Of a stretch of 5,635 nucleotides of DNA, positions 1-5,635 are shown piece after piece. Position 1 is the stretch's first letter, and each line of letters opens with the position of its first letter. The translations under genes and the position numbers were made by a program. Origin of the DNA: Candidatus Onthocola stercoravium (GTDB taxonomy: Bacteria > Bacillota_I > Bacilli_A > RF39 > UBA660); NCBI GenBank assembly GCA_018711775.1, contig DVHV01000116.1, positions 1 to 5,635 of the forward strand, read 5' to 3'. The notes under the pieces were generated by a model. The model did no database searches and had not been told where the DNA came from. It saw nothing but the letters and a program-made list of their open reading frames with translations.

Positions 1-2
1 AT

Positions 3-1364
3 AGTATATATTTAATAATTTTTTATCCAGGAATAATAAATTATGATAATGCCAATCAAATTAAAGAAGTTCTAGGCATTCATACTAGATATTTAGATAG
101 TGTAGTAGTAATAAATGATAGCATTACTTTAACTAATTTTAATCCAATTATCCATACCTTACTTTTAGGCAATTTATTTAAGTTGGGAATAACCTTAGGT
201 AATGTAAATTTTGGCTTGTTTTTATATGCTTTCTTTCAAATGTTAATTGTAGTTTTAGCTTTAAGTTATTCAATTAAGTTCCTATCTAAAGAAGGTGTAA
301 AAGCTAAATATCTTGTATTGATATTATTGTGTTATATTATTATACCTTATTTTCCTCTATATGCTATTACATGTGTTAAGGACACATTATTTACGGTATT
401 TGTTTTACTTTATATAATTAAATTATATCAGTTTATAAAATATGATTTTAATTTAAAAGATTATATAGTATTATTTATCATAATGTTATTAATTATATTA
501 TTTAGAAATAATGGTATAGGTTTAATTCTCTTAAGTTTCCCATTTACTTTAATAGTAAAAAAAGGGTCAAGAAAAAAGATAGCTTTTTTATGTTTATTAG
601 TAATTACCTTTAGTTTTAGTTATAGTAAAGTATTAAATATATTAGAAATACCAAATACTAGCATTAGAGAAATTCTTTCTGTTCCTTTTCAACAAACAGC
701 TAGGTATGTAAAGTATCATGGTGATGATGTAACTGAACACGAAAGAAAAGCAATAGATACTATTCTTACATATGATACTTTATCTAGTAGATATAATCCC
801 ATACTTTCTGATCCTGTTAAAAATGAATTTAATAAATATGCAACTGATGAAGAACTTTTAAATTACTTCGATGTATGGTTTAAAATGTTTTTTAAACATC
901 CTTTAACTTATATTAATGCTACAATCAGTAATATCTATGGCTATTTTTATCCAGCAACTTATGATTGGTATGTCTATACTAAACTAAATGAAAAACTACC
1001 TGAAGCAGGGTATGATTATCATTTCATCAGTGAGCTAGAACCACTAAGAGATTTTATCCGTGGATATAGCACAGTATTTAAATATATACCAGTAATTAAA
1101 TTAACTGTTAATTGTGGCTTTTATACTTGGAGTTATTTATTATTTATAGTAGTTTTAATACTTCAAAAAAAATCAAAATATATTATTTTATTAACTCCAG
1201 CCCTTTCTTTGATATTAATGAATCTTGCTGGTCCCGCCAACACATATTTTAGATATGTATTGCCATATGCTGTAACTATTTTCACTGTTTTGCCTTTAAT
1301 ACTTCTCCAAATAAACAAGAATTTTTCTAATAAGGATTTACATAATAAGAATTTTCAATTATAA
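3..1364 (+). CDS. DUF6020-family multi-pass membrane protein, 5'-truncated by the window edge
   Basis: The frame is open from base 3 to the TAA at 1362-1364, giving 453 residues with no start seen. The TTG at 183 is not the likely start, because upstream codons already encode family-like sequence: YPGIINYDNANQ (residues 8-19) and NPIIHTLLL (47-55). Seen: about nine hydrophobic segments, with the main cluster at residues 70-208, a large polar loop at about 210-370, and three more helices at about 372-440. Motifs include RNNG (about 168), FQQTARYV in the loop, a YNP..SDPVK stretch, and a C-terminal GPAN.YFRYVLP. From memory these match DUF6020, a bacterial integral membrane family of unknown function, often near cell-surface glycan genes and resembling GT-C-type glycosyltransferases in layout. 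A role in envelope polysaccharide is inference only. The unknown gene at 1395 follows after 30 bases with no terminator, so the two are probably in one operon. Family call fairly sure; function unknown. Confidence 0.85.
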   Translation, partial: SIYLIIFYPGIINYDNANQIKEVLGIHTRYLDSVVVINDSITLTNFNPIIHTLLLGNLFKLGITLGNVNFGLFLYAFFQMLIVVLALSYSIKFLSKEGVKAKYLVLILLCYIIIPYFPLYAITCVKDTLFTVFVLLYIIKLYQFIKYDFNLKDYIVLFIIMLLIILFRNNGIGLILLSFPFTLIVKKGSRKKIAFLCLLVITFSFSYSKVLNILEIPNTSIREILSVPFQQTARYVKYHGDDVTEHERKAIDTILTYDTLSSRYNPILSDPVKNEFNKYATDEELLNYFDVWFKMFFKHPLTYINATISNIYGYFYPATYDWYVYTKLNEKLPEAGYDYHFISELEPLRDFIRGYSTVFKYIPVIKLTVNCGFYTWSYLLFIVVLILQKKSKYIILLTPALSLILMNLAGPANTYFRYVLPYAVTIFTVLPLILLQINKNFSNKDLHNKNFQL

Positions 1365-1394
1365 TAATTAAACCTTAAAAAGGGAGGAATTTTA

Positions 1395-2969
1395 ATGGAA
1401 AACTGCTTTGTAAAATTTAAAAATATCTTAAGAGAAAATCGTCGAGACTATGAATCTCGATTAAATAATGCAATTAAAAAATATTCTTTTGCTGAAAAAG
1501 ATGTTATAAGGCATTTAAATAGCATCGTTGATAAAAAAGCTATTATAATTGGTGGTAAAGAAGTAGGTAATATTTTTCAAATAGATGAAAATAGCATTGA
1601 TGGTTTATCGTTTACTAATTTCTTACAAGCTTATAAAACAGTTAAAGAAAATAGTTATAGTATTCAAGAAATACAAAAAATCATTAATGCTTTTGATAAT
1701 GAAAAAGCTATTGATTATATTGAAAATATTCATCTGTTATTATCAACACTTATAACATTTATTAGAGATAATTATCTGTCTGATATTGAAGCAACACAAA
1801 TTTTAGGTGCAGCAATTAGCTTTAATTATAAAAAAGCACGCAAACACAAAGAGGACTATAAGGTAAAGTTCTATAGTAATTTAACTAAATACTTTAATAT
1901 CGACGGGACATTTGCTTATACTGAAGACCTCGATGGACTTTATAGTAACTTAAAAGCCCTTGCTGAAAGCGATGCAACTTTTGTAGAATTCGAAATGACT
2001 TATGATGGATACAAAAGTGATGATTTTTTCTTGGCAATCGCTCATTTGTATTTAGATTTTTATCGCAATTTTCAAATTGCTAGTATCGAAGAACATAGTT
2101 TGGAAAGAAAAGCTTCATTTGTATATTCAGAAAATATAAGAAAATATTATAAAGATGGTAAATTAATTGCAATTCCCGAAGATACTTTATCATTTTTAGA
2201 AGAACTTAAAAATAGTCATTTGTCCAATCAAGAAATTAAATACATTATGTCTTTAATTGAGATAGCCAAAAATTCCACAGCTGATGCTTTAAATAATTTT
2301 TATGACTTAGAAGAACTAGAATTTGTAAGAAATGCTGAAAAAACTTTAGAAAATATGAAACCATATGAAAATGGTTATTATGAGATAAAGGAAATTCTTA
2401 TGGAATTACAAACATTAGAAAGTTTATTTATAGGTAGTTCTAATAAAGAAGATGTTGATTATATTCTCGGAGAAAAAGACGACTTTATTATAAGACTTAG
2501 AGAATTGGTGGGGCCTAAAGAAGATATTGAACCTACTAATATTGCCTTTTTAAGAGATATTGATGGTGAAACCTACTTTAGTAAAGATTTAAATAGTATT
2601 GATAAAGGTATTAGAAATAGAGCAATTGTTTTACTTTCTAAAATAAACAATGAAAATAAAAGAAGTTTTCGAAAAGTATATTCTAGTGAAGTAAATGATA
2701 TCGAAATAAATGAAGTATTAAATAGAGATGCTCATGTTTTATTTGCTGAATTGCCAGGAAATATATATTTAGTAATAGGAACTGCAACAACTGGTAATAG
2801 CTATAGAGAAATAACTAATCGTCTTGCCAATACCGCGAATAGAAAAAATATAGACCAAATAATTGAACTGATTATTGATGATGATGCCAAGAAGAGATAT
2901 TTAACTGAACAAAATGCCTTGATACCATCATTATCTGAAAAAAGAGTTAGAAAACAATTTGACAATTAA
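1395..2969 (+). CDS. Uncharacterised soluble helix-rich protein, 524 aa
   Basis: I do not recognise this protein. The ATG at 1395 is supported by a strong ribosome binding site, AGGGAGG at 1381-1387, seven bases upstream. No signal peptide or membrane segment is visible, so it should be cytoplasmic. Residues 1-375 are mostly charged and amphipathic, probably helical, rich in Lys, Glu, Asn and Ile, with few Pro and Gly. After a Pro/Gly-containing break (about 372-381, GPKEDIEPTN) comes a more compact C-terminal region. It runs from FLRDIDGETYF (385-395) through RNRAIVLL (407-414) and an alternating hydrophobic stretch, HVLFAELPGNIYLVIG (447-462), to NIDQIIELI (485-493). That order (helix, strands, closing helix) loosely recalls small RelE/ParE-like folds, but no catalytic signature is visible and the comparison is weak. 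It lies 30 bases after the DUF6020 gene, probably co-transcribed. Its 3' end overlaps the -35 box of the aspS promoter. The coding region is convincing; function is unknown. Confidence 0.8.
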   Translation: MENCFVKFKNILRENRRDYESRLNNAIKKYSFAEKDVIRHLNSIVDKKAIIIGGKEVGNIFQIDENSIDGLSFTNFLQAYKTVKENSYSIQEIQKIINAFDNEKAIDYIENIHLLLSTLITFIRDNYLSDIEATQILGAAISFNYKKARKHKEDYKVKFYSNLTKYFNIDGTFAYTEDLDGLYSNLKALAESDATFVEFEMTYDGYKSDDFFLAIAHLYLDFYRNFQIASIEEHSLERKASFVYSENIRKYYKDGKLIAIPEDTLSFLEELKNSHLSNQEIKYIMSLIEIAKNSTADALNNFYDLEELEFVRNAEKTLENMKPYENGYYEIKEILMELQTLESLFIGSSNKEDVDYILGEKDDFIIRLRELVGPKEDIEPTNIAFLRDIDGETYFSKDLNSIDKGIRNRAIVLLSKINNENKRSFRKVYSSEVNDIEINEVLNRDAHVLFAELPGNIYLVIGTATTGNSYREITNRLANTANRKNIDQIIELIIDDDAKKRYLTEQNALIPSLSEKRVRKQFDN

Positions 2970-2987
2970 AATTAATTATAGTATAGT
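2959..2987 (+). promoter_or_regulatory. Sigma-A-type promoter for the T-box leader and aspS
   Basis: A perfect -35 hexamer, TTGACA (2959-2964), is separated by exactly 17 bases from TATAGT (2982-2987), one base off the TATAAT consensus. Transcription would start near 2994, a few bases before the first helix of the T-box leader, which is where a leader promoter should be. The -35 box lies in the last codons of the upstream gene (stop at 2967-2969). aspS therefore has its own promoter even if transcripts from upstream also read through. Confidence 0.85.
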
Positions 2988-3130
2988 AAGTACATGAATT
3001 ATTTGTTGCCCCAGTAATTAATTGGAAATAAATAGAGATTTAGTGGTTGGTGGAAACTAAAAATGGAAGATTAATGAAGATAAGCAACTTAAAATAATGC
3101 GTAATTCTGCGTTAAAGAAAAAGAGCATAG

Positions 3131-3189
3131 ATTCTATGAATTAAGGTGGCACCGCGGGATTTCCCGTCCTTAAGTTATAGAATTTTTTT
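3131..3189 (+). terminator. Extended antiterminator hairpin followed by a T run at the end of the T-box leader
   Basis: ATTCTATGAATTAAGG (3131-3146) pairs with CCTTAAGTTATAGAAT (3168-3183) over 15 of 16 positions (one G-T wobble, one A-G mismatch). Inside are the seven-base acceptor bulge (3147-3153) and an inner helix 3154-3158 / 3163-3167 with loop ATTT. Seven T residues (3183-3189) follow directly, so the whole structure looks like an intrinsic terminator. It also contains the canonical T-box antiterminator helices instead of excluding them, which is unusual. ATTCTATG can instead pair locally with CATAG (3126-3130). Whether RNA polymerase stops here is inferred, not shown. Confidence 0.6.
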
Positions 3190-3195
3190 AATTTT

Positions 3196-3202
3196 AAGGA
3201 GG
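3196..3202 (+). promoter_or_regulatory. aspS ribosome binding site, possibly sequestered by the T-box 3' strand
   Basis: AAGGAGG lies four bases before the aspS ATG at 3207, a strong site at slightly short spacing. Bases 3193-3200 (TTTAAGGA) can pair with TCCTTAAG (3167-3174), the 3' strand of the T-box antiterminator, over eight positions including one G-T. This fits a translational on/off switch in which tRNA binding frees the ribosome binding site. The pairing is seen in sequence; its use is inferred. Confidence 0.7.
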
Positions 3203-3206
3203 ATAT

Positions 3207-4943
3207 ATGAATTTAAACACAGATTATAATATTAAAAATGTAGGTAGTGAAGTAACCCTTAATGGTTGGGTTCAAAAAGTACGTGACCTAGGAGGGGTAA
3301 TATTTATCGATCTTCGTGATAGATCAGGATTGATGCAACTTGTTGTAAGACCAGAAAGTAAATCTCATGACATAGCAACAACTTTAAAAAATGAGTATGT
3401 TATAAAAGTAACTGGTAAGATTGTTGCTAGAGAAAAAGTAAATAATAATATTCCAACTGGGGAAATTGAAATTGAAGTTAGTGATATTGTTTTACTTAAT
3501 AAATCGCTTGATTTACCGTTTGAAATAAGTGATGCAACAACTGCTTTAGAGGACACAAGGCTTAAGTATCGTTATTTAGATTTAAGAAGAAGTGCAATAA
3601 GTTCTAATTTAATTACCAGACATAAGATTACATTGGCAGTAAGAAACTTTCTAGATAAGGAAAGATTTATTGAAGTAGAGACTCCAGTTTTATGTAAAAG
3701 TACTCCAGAAGGAGCAAGAGACTATCTAGTTCCATCACGTGTAAATAAAGGAAAGTTTTATGCTCTTCCTCAGTCCCCTCAAATATTTAAACAACTTTTG
3801 ATGGTCGGAGGGATTGAAAGATATTTTCAAATTGCTAAGTGTTTTCGTGATGAGGACTTAAGAGCTGATCGCCAACCGGAATTTACCCAAATCGACATCG
3901 AAATGAGTTTTGTCGATGAAGACGATGTAATGGACTTAGCAGAACGTCTTGTTGCTCATGTATTTAAAGAAATAAAAGGAATCGATATAAAGTTGCCTTT
4001 AATGAAAATGAAATATGATGATGCAATCAAAAAATATGGTTCTGATAAACCAGATTTAAGATTTGGCATGGAAATAGAAGATTTAACAGACATTTTTAAA
4101 AATACAACAATCGGATTTTTTAGAGACATTATTGATAATGGTGGAATAATTAATGCAATAGTTGCAAAAAATGCTGCTGATAAATATTCTCGAAAAGAAA
4201 TTGACAAATTAACAGATTATGTAAAAACTTATAGAGCTTCAGGTTTAGTATATTTAAAATTTGAAGAAGAAATGACTGGTTCGATTGCTAAAAATTTAAC
4301 CGAAGAAGAAAAAAACAATTTAATAAATAGACTAGGTTTAGAAAAAAATGATATTGTTTTTATAATTGGAAATAATTATAGTATAACCAAGACTGCTCTT
4401 GGAGCATTAAGATGTAAACTTGGCAAAGATCTAAATTTAATTGGAGCAAATGACTATAAACTTCTTTGGGTAGTTGATTTTCCATCTTTTGAATGGAGTG
4501 AAGAAGAAGGTAGATTTATGGCCATGCATCACCCATTTACTTCTCCGAAAGATAGCGATGTCGATAAACTTTTAACTGATAAAGCAAATTGTTATTCTAA
4601 AGCATATGACATAGTTATCAATGGCTATGAAGCTGGAGGAGGTTCTATCAGGATTCACGATCAAGAAATACAACAAAAAATGTTTGAAGCACTAGAACTT
4701 ACACCAGAACAAATAAGAGAAAAATTTGGTTTCTTCGTCGATGCTTTAAAATATGGTACACCTCCACATGGAGGACTTGCATTTGGTCTAGATAGACTTG
4801 TAATGTTGCTAACAGGAACTGAAAACATCCGTGATGTTATAGCATTTCCTAAGACAGCATCAGCAAGCGACCTTATGAGTGAATGCCCAAATGTAGTAGA
4901 TAATGCCCAATTAAAAGAACTAGGTATTAAAATAGAAAAATAA
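3207..4943 (+). CDS. aspS: Aspartyl-tRNA synthetase (bacterial type), 578 aa
   Basis: This cytoplasmic enzyme attaches aspartate to tRNA-Asp using ATP. The length is close to the roughly 590 residues usual for bacterial AspRS. Domains in order: N-terminal OB-fold anticodon-binding domain (1-105, with GWVQKVRDLGG and IFIDLRDR); class II catalytic core starting at about 115 (RLKYRYLDLRR); and the bacterial GAD insertion (about 285-400). Motifs: TPEGARDYLVPSR (166-178), QSPQIFKQ (189-196), class II motif 2 FRDEDLRADRQPEF (213-226) with ATP-contacting Arg214, HHPFTSPKD (441-449), INGYEAGGGSIRIHD (471-485), and motif 3 GLAFGLDR (523-530) with Arg530. All key residues are present, so the enzyme should be active. 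Leu28 in RDLGG aligns with the Leu of tRNA-Asp-discriminating enzymes. Start: ATG behind AAGGAGG. The gene is single, with its own promoter, an Asp-specific T-box and a downstream terminator. The identity is essentially certain. Confidence 0.99.
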   Translation: MNLNTDYNIKNVGSEVTLNGWVQKVRDLGGVIFIDLRDRSGLMQLVVRPESKSHDIATTLKNEYVIKVTGKIVAREKVNNNIPTGEIEIEVSDIVLLNKSLDLPFEISDATTALEDTRLKYRYLDLRRSAISSNLITRHKITLAVRNFLDKERFIEVETPVLCKSTPEGARDYLVPSRVNKGKFYALPQSPQIFKQLLMVGGIERYFQIAKCFRDEDLRADRQPEFTQIDIEMSFVDEDDVMDLAERLVAHVFKEIKGIDIKLPLMKMKYDDAIKKYGSDKPDLRFGMEIEDLTDIFKNTTIGFFRDIIDNGGIINAIVAKNAADKYSRKEIDKLTDYVKTYRASGLVYLKFEEEMTGSIAKNLTEEEKNNLINRLGLEKNDIVFIIGNNYSITKTALGALRCKLGKDLNLIGANDYKLLWVVDFPSFEWSEEEGRFMAMHHPFTSPKDSDVDKLLTDKANCYSKAYDIVINGYEAGGGSIRIHDQEIQQKMFEALELTPEQIREKFGFFVDALKYGTPPHGGLAFGLDRLVMLLTGTENIRDVIAFPKTASASDLMSECPNVVDNAQLKELGIKIEK

Positions 4944-4945
4944 TT

Positions 4946-4977
4946 AAAACTGTTTAGGTTATCCTAAGCAGTTTTTT
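4946..4977 (+). terminator. Rho-independent terminator of aspS
   Basis: AAAACTGTTTAGG (4946-4958) pairs with CCTAAGCAGTTTT (4963-4975) over 13 positions with a single G-T wobble. The loop is TTAT, and the stem runs into a T tract (4972-4977). It begins three bases after the aspS stop codon, so transcription of the synthetase unit ends here, separating it from the ORF6N remnant. Confidence 0.95.
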
Positions 4978-4998
4978 AATATTTTGTTAATTTACGCA

Positions 4999-5027
4999 TC
5001 GAAAACGAACAAATGCCATGATATACT
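4999..5027 (+). promoter_or_regulatory. Probable promoter of the ORF6N remnant
   Basis: TATACT (5022-5027) is a good -10 box, and TCGAAA (4999-5004), 17 bases upstream, matches the -35 consensus at four of six positions. A start near 5034 would leave a short leader carrying GAGGG (5041-5045) seven bases before ATG 5053. CGAACAAATG (5006-5015) in the spacer resembles the left half and centre of a Bacillus-type LexA operator. The promoter is moderately supported; the operator idea is weak. Confidence 0.55.
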
Positions 5028-5052
5028 GTGCTTAGTTATAGAGGGTTACAGT

Positions 5053-5526
5053 ATGAATAATTTAGTAAAAGACGAAACAAATATCGAAAATTTAATTTAT
5101 GAGATTTGAGGAGTCCAAGTGATGCTAGATAGTGATTTAGCAAAACTATATGAATGTGCTAATGGAACTAAAACAATTAACCAAGCAGTTAAAAGAAATA
5201 TAGAAAAATTTCCAGAAGATTTTTATTATCAATTAACGAATGAAGAATATCTAAATTTGAAGTCCTAAAATGGGACTTCAAGTTGGAATAATTATGGTGG
5301 AACTAGAAAAAAGCCATATGTTTTCACAGAGCAAGGTGTAGCCATGCTAGCAACTATAATTAAAACCAACGTGGCAGCAAAAATGAGTGTCGCTATAATG
5401 CGAGCATTTGTTGCCATGCGTAAATATATATCGAATAATCTGCTCGAACAAAGATATATTAATAATTTAGTGATAGAACATGATATCACTTTGACTACTA
5501 TGTACAAACAAAATAAAAATTTATAA
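5053..5526 (+). pseudogene. ORF6N-domain (KilA-N-related, phage-type) protein, inactivated by two in-frame stops
   Basis: One frame runs from ATG 5053 (ribosome binding site GAGGG at 5041-5045) to TAA 5524-5526, 157 codons before the stop. Two are nonsense codons: codon 19 is TGA (5107-5109) and codon 72 is TAA (5266-5268). Read through them, residues 15-100 form an ORF6N domain: LIYEI-x-GVQVMLDSDLAKLY, then INQAVKRNIEKFPEDFYYQL, LKS-x-NGTSSW and the hallmark KKPYVFTEQGVAML, followed by AAKMSVAIMRAFVAMRKYI. Relatives usually have Arg at the first stop and Gln at the second, so CGA to TGA and CAA to TAA explain both. ORF6N domains occur in phage antirepressor-like and mobile-element proteins and are thought to bind DNA. 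Family members I recall have a longer C-terminal part. Here the frame ends soon after LLEQRYINNLVIEHD, so the 3' end may also be lost. No frameshift is seen, suggesting recent decay. Family sure; inactivity likely. Confidence 0.85.
5257..5281 (+). repeat. Perfect 9-bp inverted repeat inside the ORF6N remnant
   Basis: TTGAAGTCC (5257-5265) and GGACTTCAA (5273-5281) are exact reverse complements separated by TAAAATG. The second premature stop (5266-5268) starts at the first loop base. Restoring the presumed ancestral CAA would lengthen the stem to 11 bp with a three-base loop (AAA). No T run follows, so it is not an obvious terminator. The repeat is certain as sequence; a role is unknown. Confidence 0.9.
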
Positions 5527-5592
5527 TGATTATATAATTCGACAGGATATTTGAAAAATGACAAATTTTATATTTTTCTTGATTCTTAGCAA

Positions 5593-5621
5593 TTGTATTA
5601 TTTTCTGATTTTTGGTATACT
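5593..5621 (+). promoter_or_regulatory. Possible promoter reading off the right edge
   Basis: TATACT (5616-5621) is preceded at 17 bases by TTGTAT (5593-5598), three of six matches to the -35 consensus. It would serve a gene beyond the window. Bases 5527-5592 upstream contain no supportable gene. In DNA this AT-rich such matches arise easily by chance, so support is weak. Confidence 0.2.
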
Positions 5622-5635
5622 AATTTATAGTAAAG

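Larger units (their letters stand above)
2998..3202 (+). promoter_or_regulatory. T-box leader (tRNA-Asp-sensing riboswitch) of aspS
   Basis: Seen: Stem I has a base helix GTTGC (3005-3009) / GCAAC (3084-3088). Above it is a specifier loop with AGTA (3013-3016) opposite GAA (3076-3078), the S-turn pattern of T-boxes. The triplet after GAA is GAT (3079-3081), an Asp codon. Above this come helix ATTAAT (3017-3022) / ATTAAT (3070-3075), an AGAGA bulge (3034-3038), and distal helix TTTAGT (3039-3044) / ACTAAA (3056-3061) capped by GGTTGGTGGAA. A second stem pairs 3095-3101 with 3108-3114. The conserved T-box is AAGGTGGCACCGCG at 3143-3156. Its acceptor bulge TGGC (3147-3150) is complementary to GCCA, as expected for tRNA-Asp with discriminator G. 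By family knowledge, uncharged tRNA binding favours expression. No stem II or IIA/B pseudoknot is visible, so the leader is compact. Identification is very secure; the output mechanism is less so. Confidence 0.95.

Noticed and set aside
183..185. TTG as the start of the DUF6020 gene
   Set aside because: The frame stays open to the window edge with family-like residues upstream, and there is no convincing ribosome binding site before the TTG.
1290..1394. A separate promoter or terminator between the DUF6020 gene and the 524-residue gene
   Set aside because: No hairpin with a T run and no paired -35/-10 boxes at suitable spacing were visible; the 30-base gap mainly holds the ribosome binding site.
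3365..3556. Minus-strand frame of 63 codons inside aspS
   Set aside because: It lies opposite a certain synthetase gene in a conserved region, has no recognisable product, and is a shadow of the + strand coding sequence.
3956..4207. Minus-strand frame of 83 codons inside aspS
   Set aside because: It is antisense to the end of the catalytic segment and the GAD domain. The hydrophobic Ser/Ile-rich translation is what antisense of AT-rich coding DNA gives.
5107..5109. TGA read as Trp (Mycoplasma code) to rescue the ORF6N gene
   Set aside because: Other genes here use TGG for Trp and contain no internal TGA, relatives have Arg at this site, and a second stop is TAA, which that code does not reassign.
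5292..5564. Minus-strand frame of 90 codons opposite the ORF6N remnant
   Set aside because: The + strand encodes recognisable ORF6N residues over most of the same bases, so this is an antisense shadow.
5553..5578. GAAAAAT / ATTTTTC inverted repeat as a terminator after the ORF6N remnant
   Set aside because: The stem is short and almost all A-T with a long loop. Such pairs are expected by chance in this sequence.

Overview
The window is strongly AT-rich and uses AT-ending codons throughout. Its genes are tightly packed on the + strand and have strong AGGAGG-type ribosome binding sites. A T-box leader sits in front of an aminoacyl-tRNA synthetase. Together these point to a low-GC Firmicute or Mollicutes-like (Bacilli-related) bacterium, probably host-associated. 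Trp is encoded by TGG and no intact gene reads through TGA, so the standard bacterial code fits. This placement is an inference from composition and gene families, not from a marker phylogeny.

Left part (1-2969): the window opens inside a gene for a multi-pass membrane protein of the DUF6020 family. Its reading frame is open to the left edge, so the first usable start codon inside the window is not the true start. Thirty bases after its stop, behind a strong ribosome binding site, lies a 524-residue soluble, helix-rich protein that I do not recognise. No terminator separates the two genes, so they are probably co-transcribed.

Middle part (2959-4977): a near-consensus sigma-A promoter overlaps the end of the unknown gene and drives a compact T-box leader, followed by aspS (aspartyl-tRNA synthetase, 578 residues) and a clear intrinsic terminator. 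This is a self-contained regulated unit. The leader has a readable specifier loop containing GAU (Asp), and its acceptor bulge is UGGC, which matches the G discriminator base of tRNA-Asp. The expected logic is that uncharged tRNA-Asp turns on synthesis of the enzyme that charges it. The 3' end of the leader could act by termination, by sequestering the ribosome binding site, or both.

Right part (4978-5635): a probable promoter and ribosome binding site precede a decayed ORF6N-domain gene of phage or mobile-element type. The frame is preserved from 5053 to 5526, but two nonsense codons, both explained by single C-to-T changes, break it into three pieces. The last 109 bases hold no gene I can support, only a possible promoter reading off the right edge.

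No RNA gene, insertion sequence or CRISPR array was seen. The most interesting items are the compact Asp T-box with its unusual output region, the unrecognised 524-residue protein, and the recently inactivated ORF6N gene.
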